The translations under genes were made by a program, and so were the position numbers. Positions 8,819 through 17,862 of a DNA stretch of 64,000 nt are shown piece after piece. Where the stretch lies: NCBI GenBank assembly GCA_964454645.1, contig CAYVTM010000002.1:124001-188000 (forward strand). Direction: 5' to 3'. The stretch comes from CAYVTM01 sp964454645. Its GTDB lineage: Bacteria > Bacteroidota > Bacteroidia > Sphingobacteriales > Sphingobacteriaceae. The notes under the pieces were generated by a model. That model saw nothing but the letters and a program-made list of their open reading frames with translations. It was not told where the DNA came from and ran no database searches. How positions within the stretch are numbered: the stretch's first letter is position 1; each line of letters begins with the position of its first letter.

Positions 8819-9043
8819 TTATTTCCCGGAATCTATTTTATCCTGGCTCTCTTTATCTTTTAAACTATCTTCCAAATCGCGTTTAACGCCATTTGAAGCA
8901 TCTTTGAACTCGCGGATTCCTTTACCCAAGCCTCTTGCCAGTTCAGGAATTTTTTTACCTCCGAACAACAGCAATAATGCCAATACCAATAATACAATCT
9001 CTCCTGTTCCCAGGTTAAGAAATAAAAGGTTTGATGTGAACAT
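8819..9043 (-). CDS. tatA: Sec-independent (twin-arginine) translocase protein TatA
   Basis: A 74-residue single-span inner-membrane protein. Residues about 13-28 (GEIVLLVLALLLLFGG) form the transmembrane helix, followed by the hinge and amphipathic helix KKIPELARGLGKGIREFK and an acidic tail, which is the TatA/E pattern. TatA oligomers form the pore for folded proteins. ATG at 9043 is chosen; a TTG 21 bases earlier lies inside a TACTTTTG promoter box (9062-9069) and would add an unlikely leader peptide. tatC is not in the window. Confidence 0.93.
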   Translation of the reverse strand: MFTSNLLFLNLGTGEIVLLVLALLLLFGGKKIPELARGLGKGIREFKDASNGVKRDLEDSLKDKESQDKIDSGK

Positions 9044-9061
9044 TTTACAAGATTTTAGCCT

Positions 9062-9069
9062 CAAAAGTA
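9062..9069 (-). promoter_or_regulatory. -7 box before tatA
   Basis: The reverse strand reads TACTTTTG (TAnnTTTG), 18 bases upstream of the chosen tatA ATG. This supports that ATG, since the upstream TTG alternative overlaps the box. Confidence 0.5.
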
Positions 9070-9144
9070 CGAATATTTTTAATTATACTTCATCATTAAG
9101 GGAAAAAGCAATATAGAGTATTACCTGAAAGGGCTTATATTACA

Positions 9145-10383
9145 TTATCTTGCCAGCCAATCGACCGGATTCAGCTTGGTTACTTCCTTCCATATTTGCA
9201 GTTCAATACTGCTCAGGTCGTCTTCCGTATTCACAACACCGATCGATTGCTTAGTCGAAATATGTTGTCCTTTTTTTACGGAAACCGTTCTCAAATTAGA
9301 ATAAACGCTTAGATATTCCCCGTGCCTTATCAAGACTACATTCTGCCCTCCCGGAATTTGGATTACTTCGGATACTACTCCCGAAAAAATAGCTCTTGCC
9401 TGCGCACCTGCAGTAGTTTTAATGTCAATACCATTATTCTGCACCATCACTCCTTTTAAAACCGGATGTTCATGCGTTCCGAAATACTCTATAATAATAC
9501 CTTTTTCTACGGGCCAGGGCAATTTGCCCCGATTGGAAGTAAACTCGTTTGATAATTTTTGCGCTTCGGGTGTTAATGCCAATCCACTGCTGCTCGTTGC
9601 CGGCTTAGTACCTTTTGCTTTTGCCTCAGCTTCGGCTTTTTTACGCGCCGCTTCTATCTCCCGGCGAATAATATCCTGAATTGCTCTGTCTAATTTTTTA
9701 GCTTGTGCCTGCTTATCCGCCAATTGTTTTTTCAAGGTCTTCTCTTTCGCCTGCAAGCTGTTTGCCATCTTTTGTTGTTGCTCTTTCTCTTTCCCTAAGG
9801 TTACTTTTTCACTCTGCTCCTCGATCAACAAATTATTTTTAACCTTTTTGTTTTTCTCCAACTCCTCCATCTTCTTCAACAATTCCAATTGTGCTGCCTC
9901 TATGTATTCGGCTTGTTTTTTACGGTACTCACTGAACTGTTGTAAATATTTTAATCGTTTATAAGCCTGATTGAAATTTTCCGCCGCGAAAACAAACATC
10001 AACTTGTTGTAAGAACTCTGATTGCGAAAAGCAAAACGTACCATCGATGCATATTCTTTTTTCAATTGCTGCAGCTCTGCTCTTAATGTTTCGATTTCTT
10101 TATTGATCTCGTTAATCTGTGATTCTAATAAGCGAACCTCGGAACTGATGGTATTGATTAAATTTTCGCGGATAGCGATTTGCCTGTTCAGAGTCATCAG
10201 TTGATTCAACGTATTCTTCTTGGATACTTGCGTATCCTTTAATACTTTGGTAGTCTGCTCAATTTCTTTGTTCAATTCTTTCTTCCTTTTTTCCAACTCC
10301 TGCTTCGATTGCGAAAATGCAACAGCAGATGCTGCACAGAACAACAGAGTCAATAAAAACAGACGTACTATTCGTTTACTCAT
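9145..10383 (-). CDS. EnvC-like coiled-coil protein with degenerate LytM (M23) domain
   Basis: Predicted periplasmic activator of cell-wall amidases. The 412-residue protein from ATG 10383 has a signal peptide (about 1-25, ending AVAFSQ), a long Lys/Glu/Gln-rich coiled coil (about 26-260) and a C-terminal LytM fold (about 290-412, with GQNVVLIRHGEYLSVYSNL). In active M23 peptidases zinc is held by an HxxxD motif and an HxH motif; here the first reads NNGID and the last IELQI, so the ligands are missing. This matches EnvC-type regulators, not enzymes. The ATG overlaps the DUF4292-type gene by 8 bases. A TTG start 48 bases upstream was rejected because it would hide the signal peptide. Confidence 0.88.
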   Translation of the reverse strand: MSKRIVRLFLLTLLFCAASAVAFSQSKQELEKRKKELNKEIEQTTKVLKDTQVSKKNTLNQLMTLNRQIAIRENLINTISSEVRLLESQINEINKEIETLRAELQQLKKEYASMVRFAFRNQSSYNKLMFVFAAENFNQAYKRLKYLQQFSEYRKKQAEYIEAAQLELLKKMEELEKNKKVKNNLLIEEQSEKVTLGKEKEQQQKMANSLQAKEKTLKKQLADKQAQAKKLDRAIQDIIRREIEAARKKAEAEAKAKGTKPATSSSGLALTPEAQKLSNEFTSNRGKLPWPVEKGIIIEYFGTHEHPVLKGVMVQNNGIDIKTTAGAQARAIFSGVVSEVIQIPGGQNVVLIRHGEYLSVYSNLRTVSVKKGQHISTKQSIGVVNTEDDLSSIELQIWKEVTKLNPVDWLAR

Positions 10384-11185
10384 ACTTCTTCGGTACTGTA
10401 AATGGAAAATCGAGCGATGCACTTTTTTCAACTTTAGTATATTGAACTTCCAATTTTACTGATTCTTTTTCAGAACTGGCTAAAGAATTTATCAAGAAAG
10501 GGAAAATCGAGTTATCCACAGTCTTAAAATCCCCATACTGAATGAGCAGTTGCTGCTTCAATACAGGATCTCTAAACTCATTCTTTACAAGATTGCTTGT
10601 ACTAATATCATAGATCAGCTTATTGAACGGATTGGAATCTGCCAGTGAAAGTTCGGCATATTGCGCATCTTTCAGGAAAGAAAGTCGCGAGTCCATAAAA
10701 TCGATTGTAGCCGTACCAGTTAATATATGTTGAATCAATAAAAAATTAATTTCATTTTTCAGGAGTTCGGATATATAGGCATAATCGTTTGTCATATATC
10801 GCGAATTAATACGATCCAAAATTTTCACACTATCGGTAGTCAATAAAACCCTTGCAACCTCCAATCCGCCCAATGCCGTTACCGAAACCCAGATTTGTGT
10901 ATCTTTCTGCAGGCGCATATTAAATACCACATTGTTCACTTTTCCATCCGATTCGATTTTCACCTTTGCTCGCGCGCTTAAATAATCAAACTGGAATTGA
11001 CGCAGACCAAGAGAATCGATAAATATTTTTTTCTCATATTCGCTTAACGTAATTTCTTCAATAGGCGGACTCTCTTGCAGGCTTTGTAATTTACGGCTCT
11101 TACAGGAATTCAGTGTAATCGCAAAAACTGACAACAGAAGCATGCTTGTTTTTAAACGACAGTGTAAGTAATGAAAAAAACGCAT
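10376..11185 (-). CDS. DUF4292-type lipoprotein
   Basis: A 269-residue predicted lipoprotein: hydrophobic segment then lipobox TLNSC near residue 28. The body (for example LSARAKVKIESDGKVNN and the RINSRYMTNDYAYISELL region) fits the DUF4292 family, whose fold resembles the LolA/LolB lipoprotein-carrier group; the function is not established. It lies between the TPR protein gene (2-base gap) and the EnvC-like gene (8-base overlap), an arrangement I recall as conserved in Bacteroidota, so a role in envelope or wall assembly is plausible. Confidence 0.72.
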   Translation of the reverse strand: MRFFHYLHCRLKTSMLLLSVFAITLNSCKSRKLQSLQESPPIEEITLSEYEKKIFIDSLGLRQFQFDYLSARAKVKIESDGKVNNVVFNMRLQKDTQIWVSVTALGGLEVARVLLTTDSVKILDRINSRYMTNDYAYISELLKNEINFLLIQHILTGTATIDFMDSRLSFLKDAQYAELSLADSNPFNKLIYDISTSNLVKNEFRDPVLKQQLLIQYGDFKTVDNSIFPFLINSLASSEKESVKLEVQYTKVEKSASLDFPFTVPKKYE

Positions 11186-11187
11186 AT

Positions 11188-12945
11188 CTATTCTTTGTAA
11201 AATTTCTTATCGTTGATTTTTCTTAAGAGCAATTCGGAATCTCCGCCGAGTTTCTTTGCCAGCTGCCATTGGCTCAGGGCAAGTTCGGGCTGATTGAGTT
11301 TAAATAAAATGTCGCCATAGTGTTCCATAATAACGGCACTTTTATCTCCTCCGTTTTGCATGGCTTTTTCAATCCATACTTTTGCCTCGTCATAACGATC
11401 CATACGGAATAAGATCCATGCATACGTATCCAGAAAGGAAGAGTTAGCTGTGAGCAATTCGTTCGAGCGTTTCGACATACGCTCAGCTTTTTCCAATTGG
11501 ACCCCTCTCAAGGAAAGATAATAGGCATAATTATTCAACACATAAGGCTCATCGGGTTTCAGCCGCAATGAGTTTTCATAAGCCGCATCCGATTCGGCAT
11601 GTTTGTCCAGGGAATGATAAGCATCACCCATCCCTGCATACATCTGCGCTTCCAGCTCCCGATTATCTGCAATTAATGCAATCCCGTTTTTATATGAACT
11701 AACCGCTTCTTCATATTTTTTCACCTGCACTTTTGCTGCTGCGTTCAAATAATATACGAGCGGTTGTGACGGGAATAAAGTCAGCGCCTCATCGCTACTT
11801 TTTTCCAAAGACTGGTAATCGGCTAGTTCTGCCTGAATAAATAATAAGTTTTGCCAAACGGCAAATACTTTAGAATCTATTTCCAATGTTTTTTTATATT
11901 GTGTAAGAGCTTCTTTAAGTTGTTTATTCTGATACAGGAAATCTCCGTATATCGCATGTGCTTTCGCTTCTTCGGGATGCGCGGTTATCAAAGCATCTCC
12001 CAATTCCAGTGCACGCTTCATCATAATTTCATTAGTCATAACTGCAAAATATGCAGAAAGAATACGTACCTTATTATCAATATCCAAAGTACGATTTGCA
12101 AATGCCTTCAATAAATATTCATGGGCAATCTCATCCTGTCCGTTCATCCGGTAATAATCTGCAATAGACAATTGAGACATGCCCGAAGTAGAGTCTTCTT
12201 CCAGAATGCTTGAATAAATTTTCAAGGCTTCTTCTTTTCTATCGTTAGCATTATAAATTTCTGCTAACATTAATTTATAGCGTGTCTCTTTCGGGTTATG
12301 TTTAATTAATTCATTGATTTCGGCTACCGCCTTATCTACTTTCCCCAGTTTCAACCATATTTTTTCTTTTTGAACAGAAAGCTCTTCCGTTACACCAATC
12401 TTTTCCTGAATCTGATTATAGGTTTTGATTGCCTCTTCGAATTTCGATTGATACAGTAACATCGAAGCATAATCGAAATAGTATTCGATGTTCGAAGGTT
12501 TCAGAACGATAGCTTTACGATATACTTCTGCCGCCTCTTTGTATTTGCTTTGCGCTTCATACACATCAGATAAAGCCATTAGGTACCATTCGTTTTCGGG
12601 CTTAATACGAACTGCTTCTTCGAATAAAATCAGAGCTTCCTCTTTTTTATCAATCGCTAAAAACAGTTTTCCAAGTTCATATAAAGCCGCATCATTTTCC
12701 GGATCTATCGATAATACTTTTCGAAAAGATTCGGCAGCCTGATTGAGATTCCCGTTATTTTTCTCACGCAAAGCATTAAAAAAATGACGGTCCATCTCCT
12801 TCTTTTGCTCATCGCTAATGGCCTTATTTGCAGCCTTATCTACTGCTTCGGCATTTTTTTTGTCTTTCCTTTTTTGTGCAAGAACCGGTTCCAGACAAAA
12901 GAAAGTCAGCGTCACTATCAATAAACTCAAACCCAATCTTTTCAT
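11188..12945 (-). CDS. Secreted tetratricopeptide-repeat protein
   Basis: A 585-residue protein with a signal peptide (MKRLGLSLLIVTLTFFCLEPVLAQ) and at least ten consecutive TPR units of 34 residues covering about 50-575 (for example AALYELGKLFLAIDKKEEAL and YVLNNYAYYLSLRG). TPR stacks bind partner proteins; it would act in the periplasm or at the outer membrane. The spacing (31 bases after the nucleotidyltransferase, 2 bases before the DUF4292-type gene) indicates one operon. No partner can be named from sequence. Confidence 0.85.
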   Translation of the reverse strand: MKRLGLSLLIVTLTFFCLEPVLAQKRKDKKNAEAVDKAANKAISDEQKKEMDRHFFNALREKNNGNLNQAAESFRKVLSIDPENDAALYELGKLFLAIDKKEEALILFEEAVRIKPENEWYLMALSDVYEAQSKYKEAAEVYRKAIVLKPSNIEYYFDYASMLLYQSKFEEAIKTYNQIQEKIGVTEELSVQKEKIWLKLGKVDKAVAEINELIKHNPKETRYKLMLAEIYNANDRKEEALKIYSSILEEDSTSGMSQLSIADYYRMNGQDEIAHEYLLKAFANRTLDIDNKVRILSAYFAVMTNEIMMKRALELGDALITAHPEEAKAHAIYGDFLYQNKQLKEALTQYKKTLEIDSKVFAVWQNLLFIQAELADYQSLEKSSDEALTLFPSQPLVYYLNAAAKVQVKKYEEAVSSYKNGIALIADNRELEAQMYAGMGDAYHSLDKHAESDAAYENSLRLKPDEPYVLNNYAYYLSLRGVQLEKAERMSKRSNELLTANSSFLDTYAWILFRMDRYDEAKVWIEKAMQNGGDKSAVIMEHYGDILFKLNQPELALSQWQLAKKLGGDSELLLRKINDKKFYKE

Positions 12946-12976
12946 TTGTATTATTTTATGTGAGGGAAAACCTGAA

Positions 12977-13984
12977 CTATTTTACAAGTACTGAATAATC
13001 GCTAATGCTTAATTCCGAAACTGATTCCGAATATCCGGCATGATGGCCGATCATTGAATTAGAAATATTTGCTCCCGATATTTTAGCATACGTTTGAACA
13101 ATACTGTTGCTGATAACGGAGCTATCTATCTGTGTATTATTTCCAACAGAAACATGCGGGCCAACTACCGAATTTTCTATTCGTACATTCTCACCGATAT
13201 AACAAGGTTCGATAATGGTTGAATTCTTTACCGTTGCGGTCTTGCTCACTAAATTTTTATCTCCTTTAAGGAATTCCAACACCCGTTGATTTGTGTAAAC
13301 AGTAGCATCTTTGTTACCGCAATCCAACCATTCGCTCACTTTACCCGGAGAAAAACAAGTGCCTTTGTTTTTCATATTTTCCAGGGCATTTGTTAATTGA
13401 TATTCTCCCTTCTCCATAATTCCATTATCGAGCAGGTATTTAATTTCATTGCGCAGATAGTCACCATCCTTAAAATAGTAAATACCGATAATCGCTAAGT
13501 CAGAAACGAACTGTTGAGGCTTCTCAACAAAATCGGTAATCACATTATTCGAATCGATTTTTACAACTCCAAACTGGCGGGGATCTTCGATTTGCTGCAC
13601 CCAGATAATTCCATCTTTCTCCGCATCCAGAGTAAAATCGGCTTTGAACAAAGTATCAGCAAAAGCAACAACTACGGGACCGCTCAGGCTTTGTTCCGCA
13701 CAATATATTGCATGAGCCGTACCCAAAGCTTCGTCCTGATAATAAATACTTGCTTTTGCACCCAAGCTTTCCGCCACTTCAATTAAATTCTCTTCCGCTT
13801 CTTTTCCGAAACGACCGATAATGTAAGCTACCTCATCCACTTTTTGCCCGCATACTTTGGCAATATCTTCTACCAAACGTTGCACAATTGGTTTTCCTGC
13901 AACAGGGATTAAAGGTTTAGGAATTGTTAATGTGTGAGGGCGCATACGTTTGCCCATACCTGCCATTGGTACAATAATTTTCAT
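12977..13984 (-). CDS. Sugar-1-phosphate nucleotidyltransferase with left-handed beta-helix tail
   Basis: A 335-residue enzyme predicted to activate a sugar phosphate with an NTP. The nucleotide-binding signature is GMGKRMRPHTLTIPKPL near the start, followed by GTAHAIYCAE and a FADTLF metal site. From about 245 on, hexapeptide-like repeats (IIEPCYIGENVRIENSVVGP) form a beta-helix, as in bifunctional GlmU-like proteins or in regulatory tails. The substrate is unknown; glucose-1-phosphate or GlcNAc-1-phosphate are the usual ones. A related gene lies at 17863-18852. Position next to dut (12-base gap) shows operon membership only. Confidence 0.85.
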   Translation of the reverse strand: MKIIVPMAGMGKRMRPHTLTIPKPLIPVAGKPIVQRLVEDIAKVCGQKVDEVAYIIGRFGKEAEENLIEVAESLGAKASIYYQDEALGTAHAIYCAEQSLSGPVVVAFADTLFKADFTLDAEKDGIIWVQQIEDPRQFGVVKIDSNNVITDFVEKPQQFVSDLAIIGIYYFKDGDYLRNEIKYLLDNGIMEKGEYQLTNALENMKNKGTCFSPGKVSEWLDCGNKDATVYTNQRVLEFLKGDKNLVSKTATVKNSTIIEPCYIGENVRIENSVVGPHVSVGNNTQIDSSVISNSIVQTYAKISGANISNSMIGHHAGYSESVSELSISDYSVLVK

Positions 13985-13996
13985 CTCTTTAGTTTT

Positions 13997-14428
13997 TTAT
14001 ACACCTGTATGTCCATACCCCCCGGCACCCCGGTCGGTATCGTTTAATACTTCTGTTAATTCCCAATCGATACGCTCGTGTTTTGCAATAATCATTTGTG
14101 CAATACGATCTCCCGGTTTTACGGTAAACAACTCATTCGACAAATTGATTAAAACAATCTTTATTTCTCCGCGATAATCCGCATCGATAGTCCCCGGAGA
14201 ATTTAAAACAGTAATGCCATGCTTTAACGCCAATCCGCTGCGAGGGCGAACCTGCGCCTCAAAGCCGGCGGGTAGCTCGATAAATATGCCTGTCCCTATC
14301 AACTTACGCTCTAAAGGTTGTATTTGAATATCTTCCGTAGAGAAAGCTTTCAAATCCATTCCCGCCGACAAAGCGGTTTCATAAGCAGGCAAAGTATTGT
14401 CCGAACGGTTTATGATTTTAATTTTCAT
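13997..14428 (-). CDS. dut: dUTP diphosphatase
   Basis: Trimeric dUTPase that hydrolyses dUTP to dUMP, keeping uracil out of DNA. All five family motifs are visible in 143 residues: AGMDLKA, RPRSGLALKHGI, the catalytic region GTIDADYRGE, GDRIAQMII and the C-terminal P-loop-like DRGAGGYGHTG. The ATG lies within a 4-base ATGA overlap with the stop of the upstream flippase gene. Confidence 0.96.
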   Translation of the reverse strand: MKIKIINRSDNTLPAYETALSAGMDLKAFSTEDIQIQPLERKLIGTGIFIELPAGFEAQVRPRSGLALKHGITVLNSPGTIDADYRGEIKIVLINLSNELFTVKPGDRIAQMIIAKHERIDWELTEVLNDTDRGAGGYGHTGV

Positions 14429-15939
14429 TTTAATTTCTGTCTCTTCAAGTTTAAGGATTTACGCTCTAAGATAAAAGTCAGCAGTACAAATACTATTAGT
14501 AATGAGCTGTTTATAAACTGATAGCTTATAAAGCTATGTCCGAACAATAAGTAATCGTTCCATCTCGATAGTTGAAACAGTATAAGCATCCCTGCTAAAT
14601 AAAATCCTGTCTTTCTTAAATTATAGGGAATAGGATATATTCTTTGCCCGGATAAATAACAAGTTAAAGCCATCATAAAATACGATACCAATGTCGCATA
14701 GGCACTTCCCAAATATCCAAATTTAGGAATCCAATAAATATTCAAGCCCACCGTACACAATGCTCCAACTATCGTAAACAATAAACCGTACCAGGTTTGA
14801 TCGTTCAGCTTAAACCATATAGAAAGATTCAGGTAAATACCCAGGAATAAATTTGCAAGTAAAAGTATGGGGACAATATGCATACCTTCGCGATAGGATG
14901 CCCCCAATAAATATTCAAGTATATGCAGGTGCAGGGTAACTGCGAGAAAAATAAATGCACAAGCAATCACAAAATAATTCATCACACGAGCATATACTTC
15001 TCTCGCATTTTCATTCTTATATAAGGAAAAGAAAAAAGGTTCAGCAGCCATTCGAAACGACTGAACAGCAAGCGTCATGAAGATCGACAACTTATAAGCC
15101 GCATTGTATATGCCTATTTGAGCAAGACGTTCTTCCAACGTTCCCGGTAAATAATATTTTAACAGAATACGGTCGAGTGTTTCATTTGTCATCCCTGCCA
15201 AACCCGCAAACAATAAAGGGATTCCATACACCAGCATAGGTTTCAGCTTAGCCCATTGTACACGAATTTGCGTATCGATAATTTCTTTATATAAAAAGAG
15301 GATGGTTGCAGCACTGGCTATTAAGTTCGAAAGAAAAACATATTTCAATACCTGGCCGGGACTATAAAAAGTTATCCATGATGAATCCGGATTGTGTTCG
15401 TAGATAGCCGGACAGATTACTAAAAAATATACATTCAATAATACATTGATGAGAATATTAGCAACACGTATCAAAGCAAATTTCAGCGGGCGATTCTCTA
15501 AGCGTAAGCGGGCAAAGGGAATAGCGGAGATGGCATCCAAGCCGATGATGAGCGCAAAATAAATCACATAATCGCTGCTGTATAAACCGGCAGAAGAAGA
15601 GCCTGCTTGTAAAATACCCAGCAAGGGTCCGGCAAAAATAATAAGGGCTGATGTAAAAAGAAGAGTACTGATACATACACTTGCGAAAGCATTCGAATAA
15701 TACCCTTTCAGATCTTTATTCTTGGAAGCGAAACGGAAGAAAGCTGTTTCCATTCCGTATAAGAAAATAATATTCAGAAAAGAAGCATAGGCATAAAGTT
15801 CACCCAATACACCATAATCTTGCTGTTGATGCAACACACGTGTATGCAATGGAACTAATGCATAATTCAGCATTCTTCCCAGAATGCTGCTCAGCCCATA
15901 ATAAGCTGTTTGTGAAGCCAGTTGTTTAAGTGATGCCAA
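14425..15939 (-). CDS. Polysaccharide flippase (MOP superfamily)
   Basis: A 504-residue inner-membrane protein with 12-14 hydrophobic segments, of the Wzx/MurJ-like MOP class, likely moving a lipid-linked oligosaccharide across the inner membrane. The amino terminus LKQLASQTAYYGLSSILGRM and VPLHTRVL match the usual start of Bacteroidota members, so the TTG at 15937-15939 is chosen although the next ATG is at codon 23. The TTG follows the TAA of the acylphosphatase gene with no spacer, a coupled arrangement. A 4-base overlap joins it to dut. The substrate is unknown; it is far from the two glycan blocks, so lipid II or a general O-unit are both possible. Confidence 0.85.
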   Translation of the reverse strand: MASLKQLASQTAYYGLSSILGRMLNYALVPLHTRVLHQQQDYGVLGELYAYASFLNIIFLYGMETAFFRFASKNKDLKGYYSNAFASVCISTLLFTSALIIFAGPLLGILQAGSSSAGLYSSDYVIYFALIIGLDAISAIPFARLRLENRPLKFALIRVANILINVLLNVYFLVICPAIYEHNPDSSWITFYSPGQVLKYVFLSNLIASAATILFLYKEIIDTQIRVQWAKLKPMLVYGIPLLFAGLAGMTNETLDRILLKYYLPGTLEERLAQIGIYNAAYKLSIFMTLAVQSFRMAAEPFFFSLYKNENAREVYARVMNYFVIACAFIFLAVTLHLHILEYLLGASYREGMHIVPILLLANLFLGIYLNLSIWFKLNDQTWYGLLFTIVGALCTVGLNIYWIPKFGYLGSAYATLVSYFMMALTCYLSGQRIYPIPYNLRKTGFYLAGMLILFQLSRWNDYLLFGHSFISYQFINSSLLIVFVLLTFILERKSLNLKRQKLK

Positions 15940-16209
15940 TTATCTTTTTACGATAAAATTTATAAAGCTTTGTAATTCTCCTTCTTCAACACGTACATTC
16001 TCAACCTCCGCGCGGTTGGGACCTTCGGCACACCATTCCAAAAAAGAATCTTTCGTCAAATCATCACATTCGGCTTCGATATATACCGAACCATCGGGTT
16101 TGTTCATTACAAAACCGCGCACCCTTAATTGATCCGCCACCGCTTTCGTCGAATCGCGAAAAAATACACCTTGAACTTTCCCTGTGATATAAATATTATA
16201 ATGCTTCAT
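15940..16209 (-). CDS. Acylphosphatase
   Basis: An 89-residue enzyme that hydrolyses acyl phosphates. The motif GKVQGVFFRDST carries the catalytic Arg18, and Asn36 lies in GFVMNKPDGSVYIEAE, exactly as in the family. It is packed between the flippase (no gap) and the nitronate monooxygenase-like gene (1-base gap). Confidence 0.94.
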   Translation of the reverse strand: MKHYNIYITGKVQGVFFRDSTKAVADQLRVRGFVMNKPDGSVYIEAECDDLTKDSFLEWCAEGPNRAEVENVRVEEGELQSFINFIVKR

Positions 16210-16210
16210 A

Positions 16211-17158
16211 TTACATTTTTATTAAGTCGGCTTTTGCCTGCTCAAACTCTGTCCATATCTCTGCAACAATTTCCGCAGCAGGTTTTATCTCATCAATCAG
16301 TCCCGACACCTGGCCTATTTCCAATTCACCTTCTACCATATCTCCTTCAAACATTCCTTTTTTAGCACGTGCACGGCCTAAAATTTCAGTCAATTCATCG
16401 CGGGAAGCGCCACGCATTTCGGCTTCAGCCACTTTATGATAAAATTCATTTTTTATTAATCGAACAGGTACCAATTTTTTTAGCGACAGCTGTGTTTCAC
16501 CCTCTTCTATTTCAACAATTTTATTTTTAAAATTGATATGTCCCGAAGATTCTTCCGAAGCAGCAAAACGCGATCCCACCTGTACCCCTTCAGCACCCAA
16601 AGCCATCACTGACAACATCGCTCTTCCTGTTGCAATGCCACCTGCAGCAATGAGCGGCAGGGAACATGCTTTACGAATCATAGGGATTAAACAAAGCGTT
16701 GTTGTTTCTTCACGCCCATTATGTCCACCCGCTTCGAAACCTTCAGCAACAATCGCATCGACACCTTCCGCTTCACATTTCTTAGCGAACTTCACATTAG
16801 CAACCACATGCACTACTTTAATTCCGTGCGATTGTAATTTCTTTGTCCAGGTAGCCGGGTTCCCTGCTGAAGTAAACACTATTTTCACATCTTCCTCAAT
16901 AATCGTTTGCATGTGCTCTTCGATAGCTGGATACAAGAGAGGAACATTTACTGCAAAAGGTTTGCCGGTAGCCTGCTTACATTTCCGGATATGCTCTTTC
17001 AAAACTTCAGGATACATAGAGCCCGCACCAATGATCCCCAGACCACCGGCATTCGATACCGCAGAAGCAAGACGCCAGCCGCTACACCAAATCATACCTG
17101 CCTGAATAATGGGATATTTGATATTGAATAATTCAGTGATACGATTCTGCATAATCAT
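16211..17158 (-). CDS. Nitronate monooxygenase-like FMN enzyme
   Basis: A 315-residue TIM-barrel flavoprotein of the NMO/2-nitropropane dioxygenase family. Visible motifs are YPIIQAGMIW at the FMN site, EAGGHNGREETTTL with the conserved His, and the phosphate-binding AAGGIATGRAM plus GAEGVQVGSRF. Family members oxidise alkyl nitronates; a related branch is FabK, an enoyl-ACP reductase, and the choice cannot be made by eye. ATG at 17158 is used; an ATG two codons later is equally possible. Confidence 0.82.
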   Translation of the reverse strand: MIMQNRITELFNIKYPIIQAGMIWCSGWRLASAVSNAGGLGIIGAGSMYPEVLKEHIRKCKQATGKPFAVNVPLLYPAIEEHMQTIIEEDVKIVFTSAGNPATWTKKLQSHGIKVVHVVANVKFAKKCEAEGVDAIVAEGFEAGGHNGREETTTLCLIPMIRKACSLPLIAAGGIATGRAMLSVMALGAEGVQVGSRFAASEESSGHINFKNKIVEIEEGETQLSLKKLVPVRLIKNEFYHKVAEAEMRGASRDELTEILGRARAKKGMFEGDMVEGELEIGQVSGLIDEIKPAAEIVAEIWTEFEQAKADLIKM

Positions 17159-17171
17159 TGTAGGTTATCTG

Positions 17172-17846
17172 TTATTTTTTTATCTCGAACTTAAATGCCA
17201 TATAATATAACTGGCGGACTTCCGATTGTCTGCGTGCAGGAACCCAACGAGGCATAAGATTTATCACACGCAGCACTTCATCATCACATCCATAGCCTAA
17301 TGGTTTTACAATCTTCGGGCTTTCCGGAAAGCCGTTTGCATTGATATTAAAGGTCGCGATCACATAGCCCTCGATATTGTTTTGCCGGGCTATGGTTGGA
17401 TAACGTAAAGTCCCTCGTAAGAAATCCTCCATCTCTCCTGCCCCGCCAACAAATTCGGGAACTTGTTCCAGCCCGTCGTAAAAAGCTGTATCTACATTTG
17501 CAATACGTAAATAATGCTTGGATAAAGTATCCGGACGGGAAAAAATAGTCAGTCCGGTAGTATAATTATACTTATAAGTCATCGCACCGGAGGTATCGTA
17601 AAAATCCCAAACTCCTGTGCGCATATTGTTCTGATAGTACCCTGATTTCTTAATCTGCTCATCAGGATAATAACGCGCATAATAGCCAATCTTTACTGTA
17701 CTCAGGGAATCGGAAGTATCGTATTCTTCTATCAGGATATTTGTAACTCTATGAATAACTTTTTTTCGATAAGGTGTTTGTGAAAAAGATTGAAATCCGA
17801 TAAGGGATAAAATAGTAAGTAATATAGAAGTTCTAATAATTCGCAT
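17172..17846 (-). CDS. Secreted protein with TonB C-terminal domain
   Basis: A 224-residue protein with a cleavable signal peptide (MRIIRTSILLTILSLIGFQSFSQ) in place of the inner-membrane anchor of true TonB. Residues about 50-95 contain MORN-like strands (KSGYYQNNMRTGVWDFYD). Residues about 130-222 are a TonB C-terminal domain: FLRGTLRYPTIARQNNIEGY, VIATFNINANGFPESPKIV and VPARRQ. Proteins of this layout are common in Bacteroidota and their role is unclear; without ExbB/ExbD contact they may scaffold envelope proteins. It lies between a nucleotidyltransferase gene (16-base gap) and the NMO-like gene (13-base gap). Confidence 0.82.
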   Translation of the reverse strand: MRIIRTSILLTILSLIGFQSFSQTPYRKKVIHRVTNILIEEYDTSDSLSTVKIGYYARYYPDEQIKKSGYYQNNMRTGVWDFYDTSGAMTYKYNYTTGLTIFSRPDTLSKHYLRIANVDTAFYDGLEQVPEFVGGAGEMEDFLRGTLRYPTIARQNNIEGYVIATFNINANGFPESPKIVKPLGYGCDDEVLRVINLMPRWVPARRQSEVRQLYYMAFKFEIKK

Positions 17847-17862
17847 TCTGAAAAAAATATAT

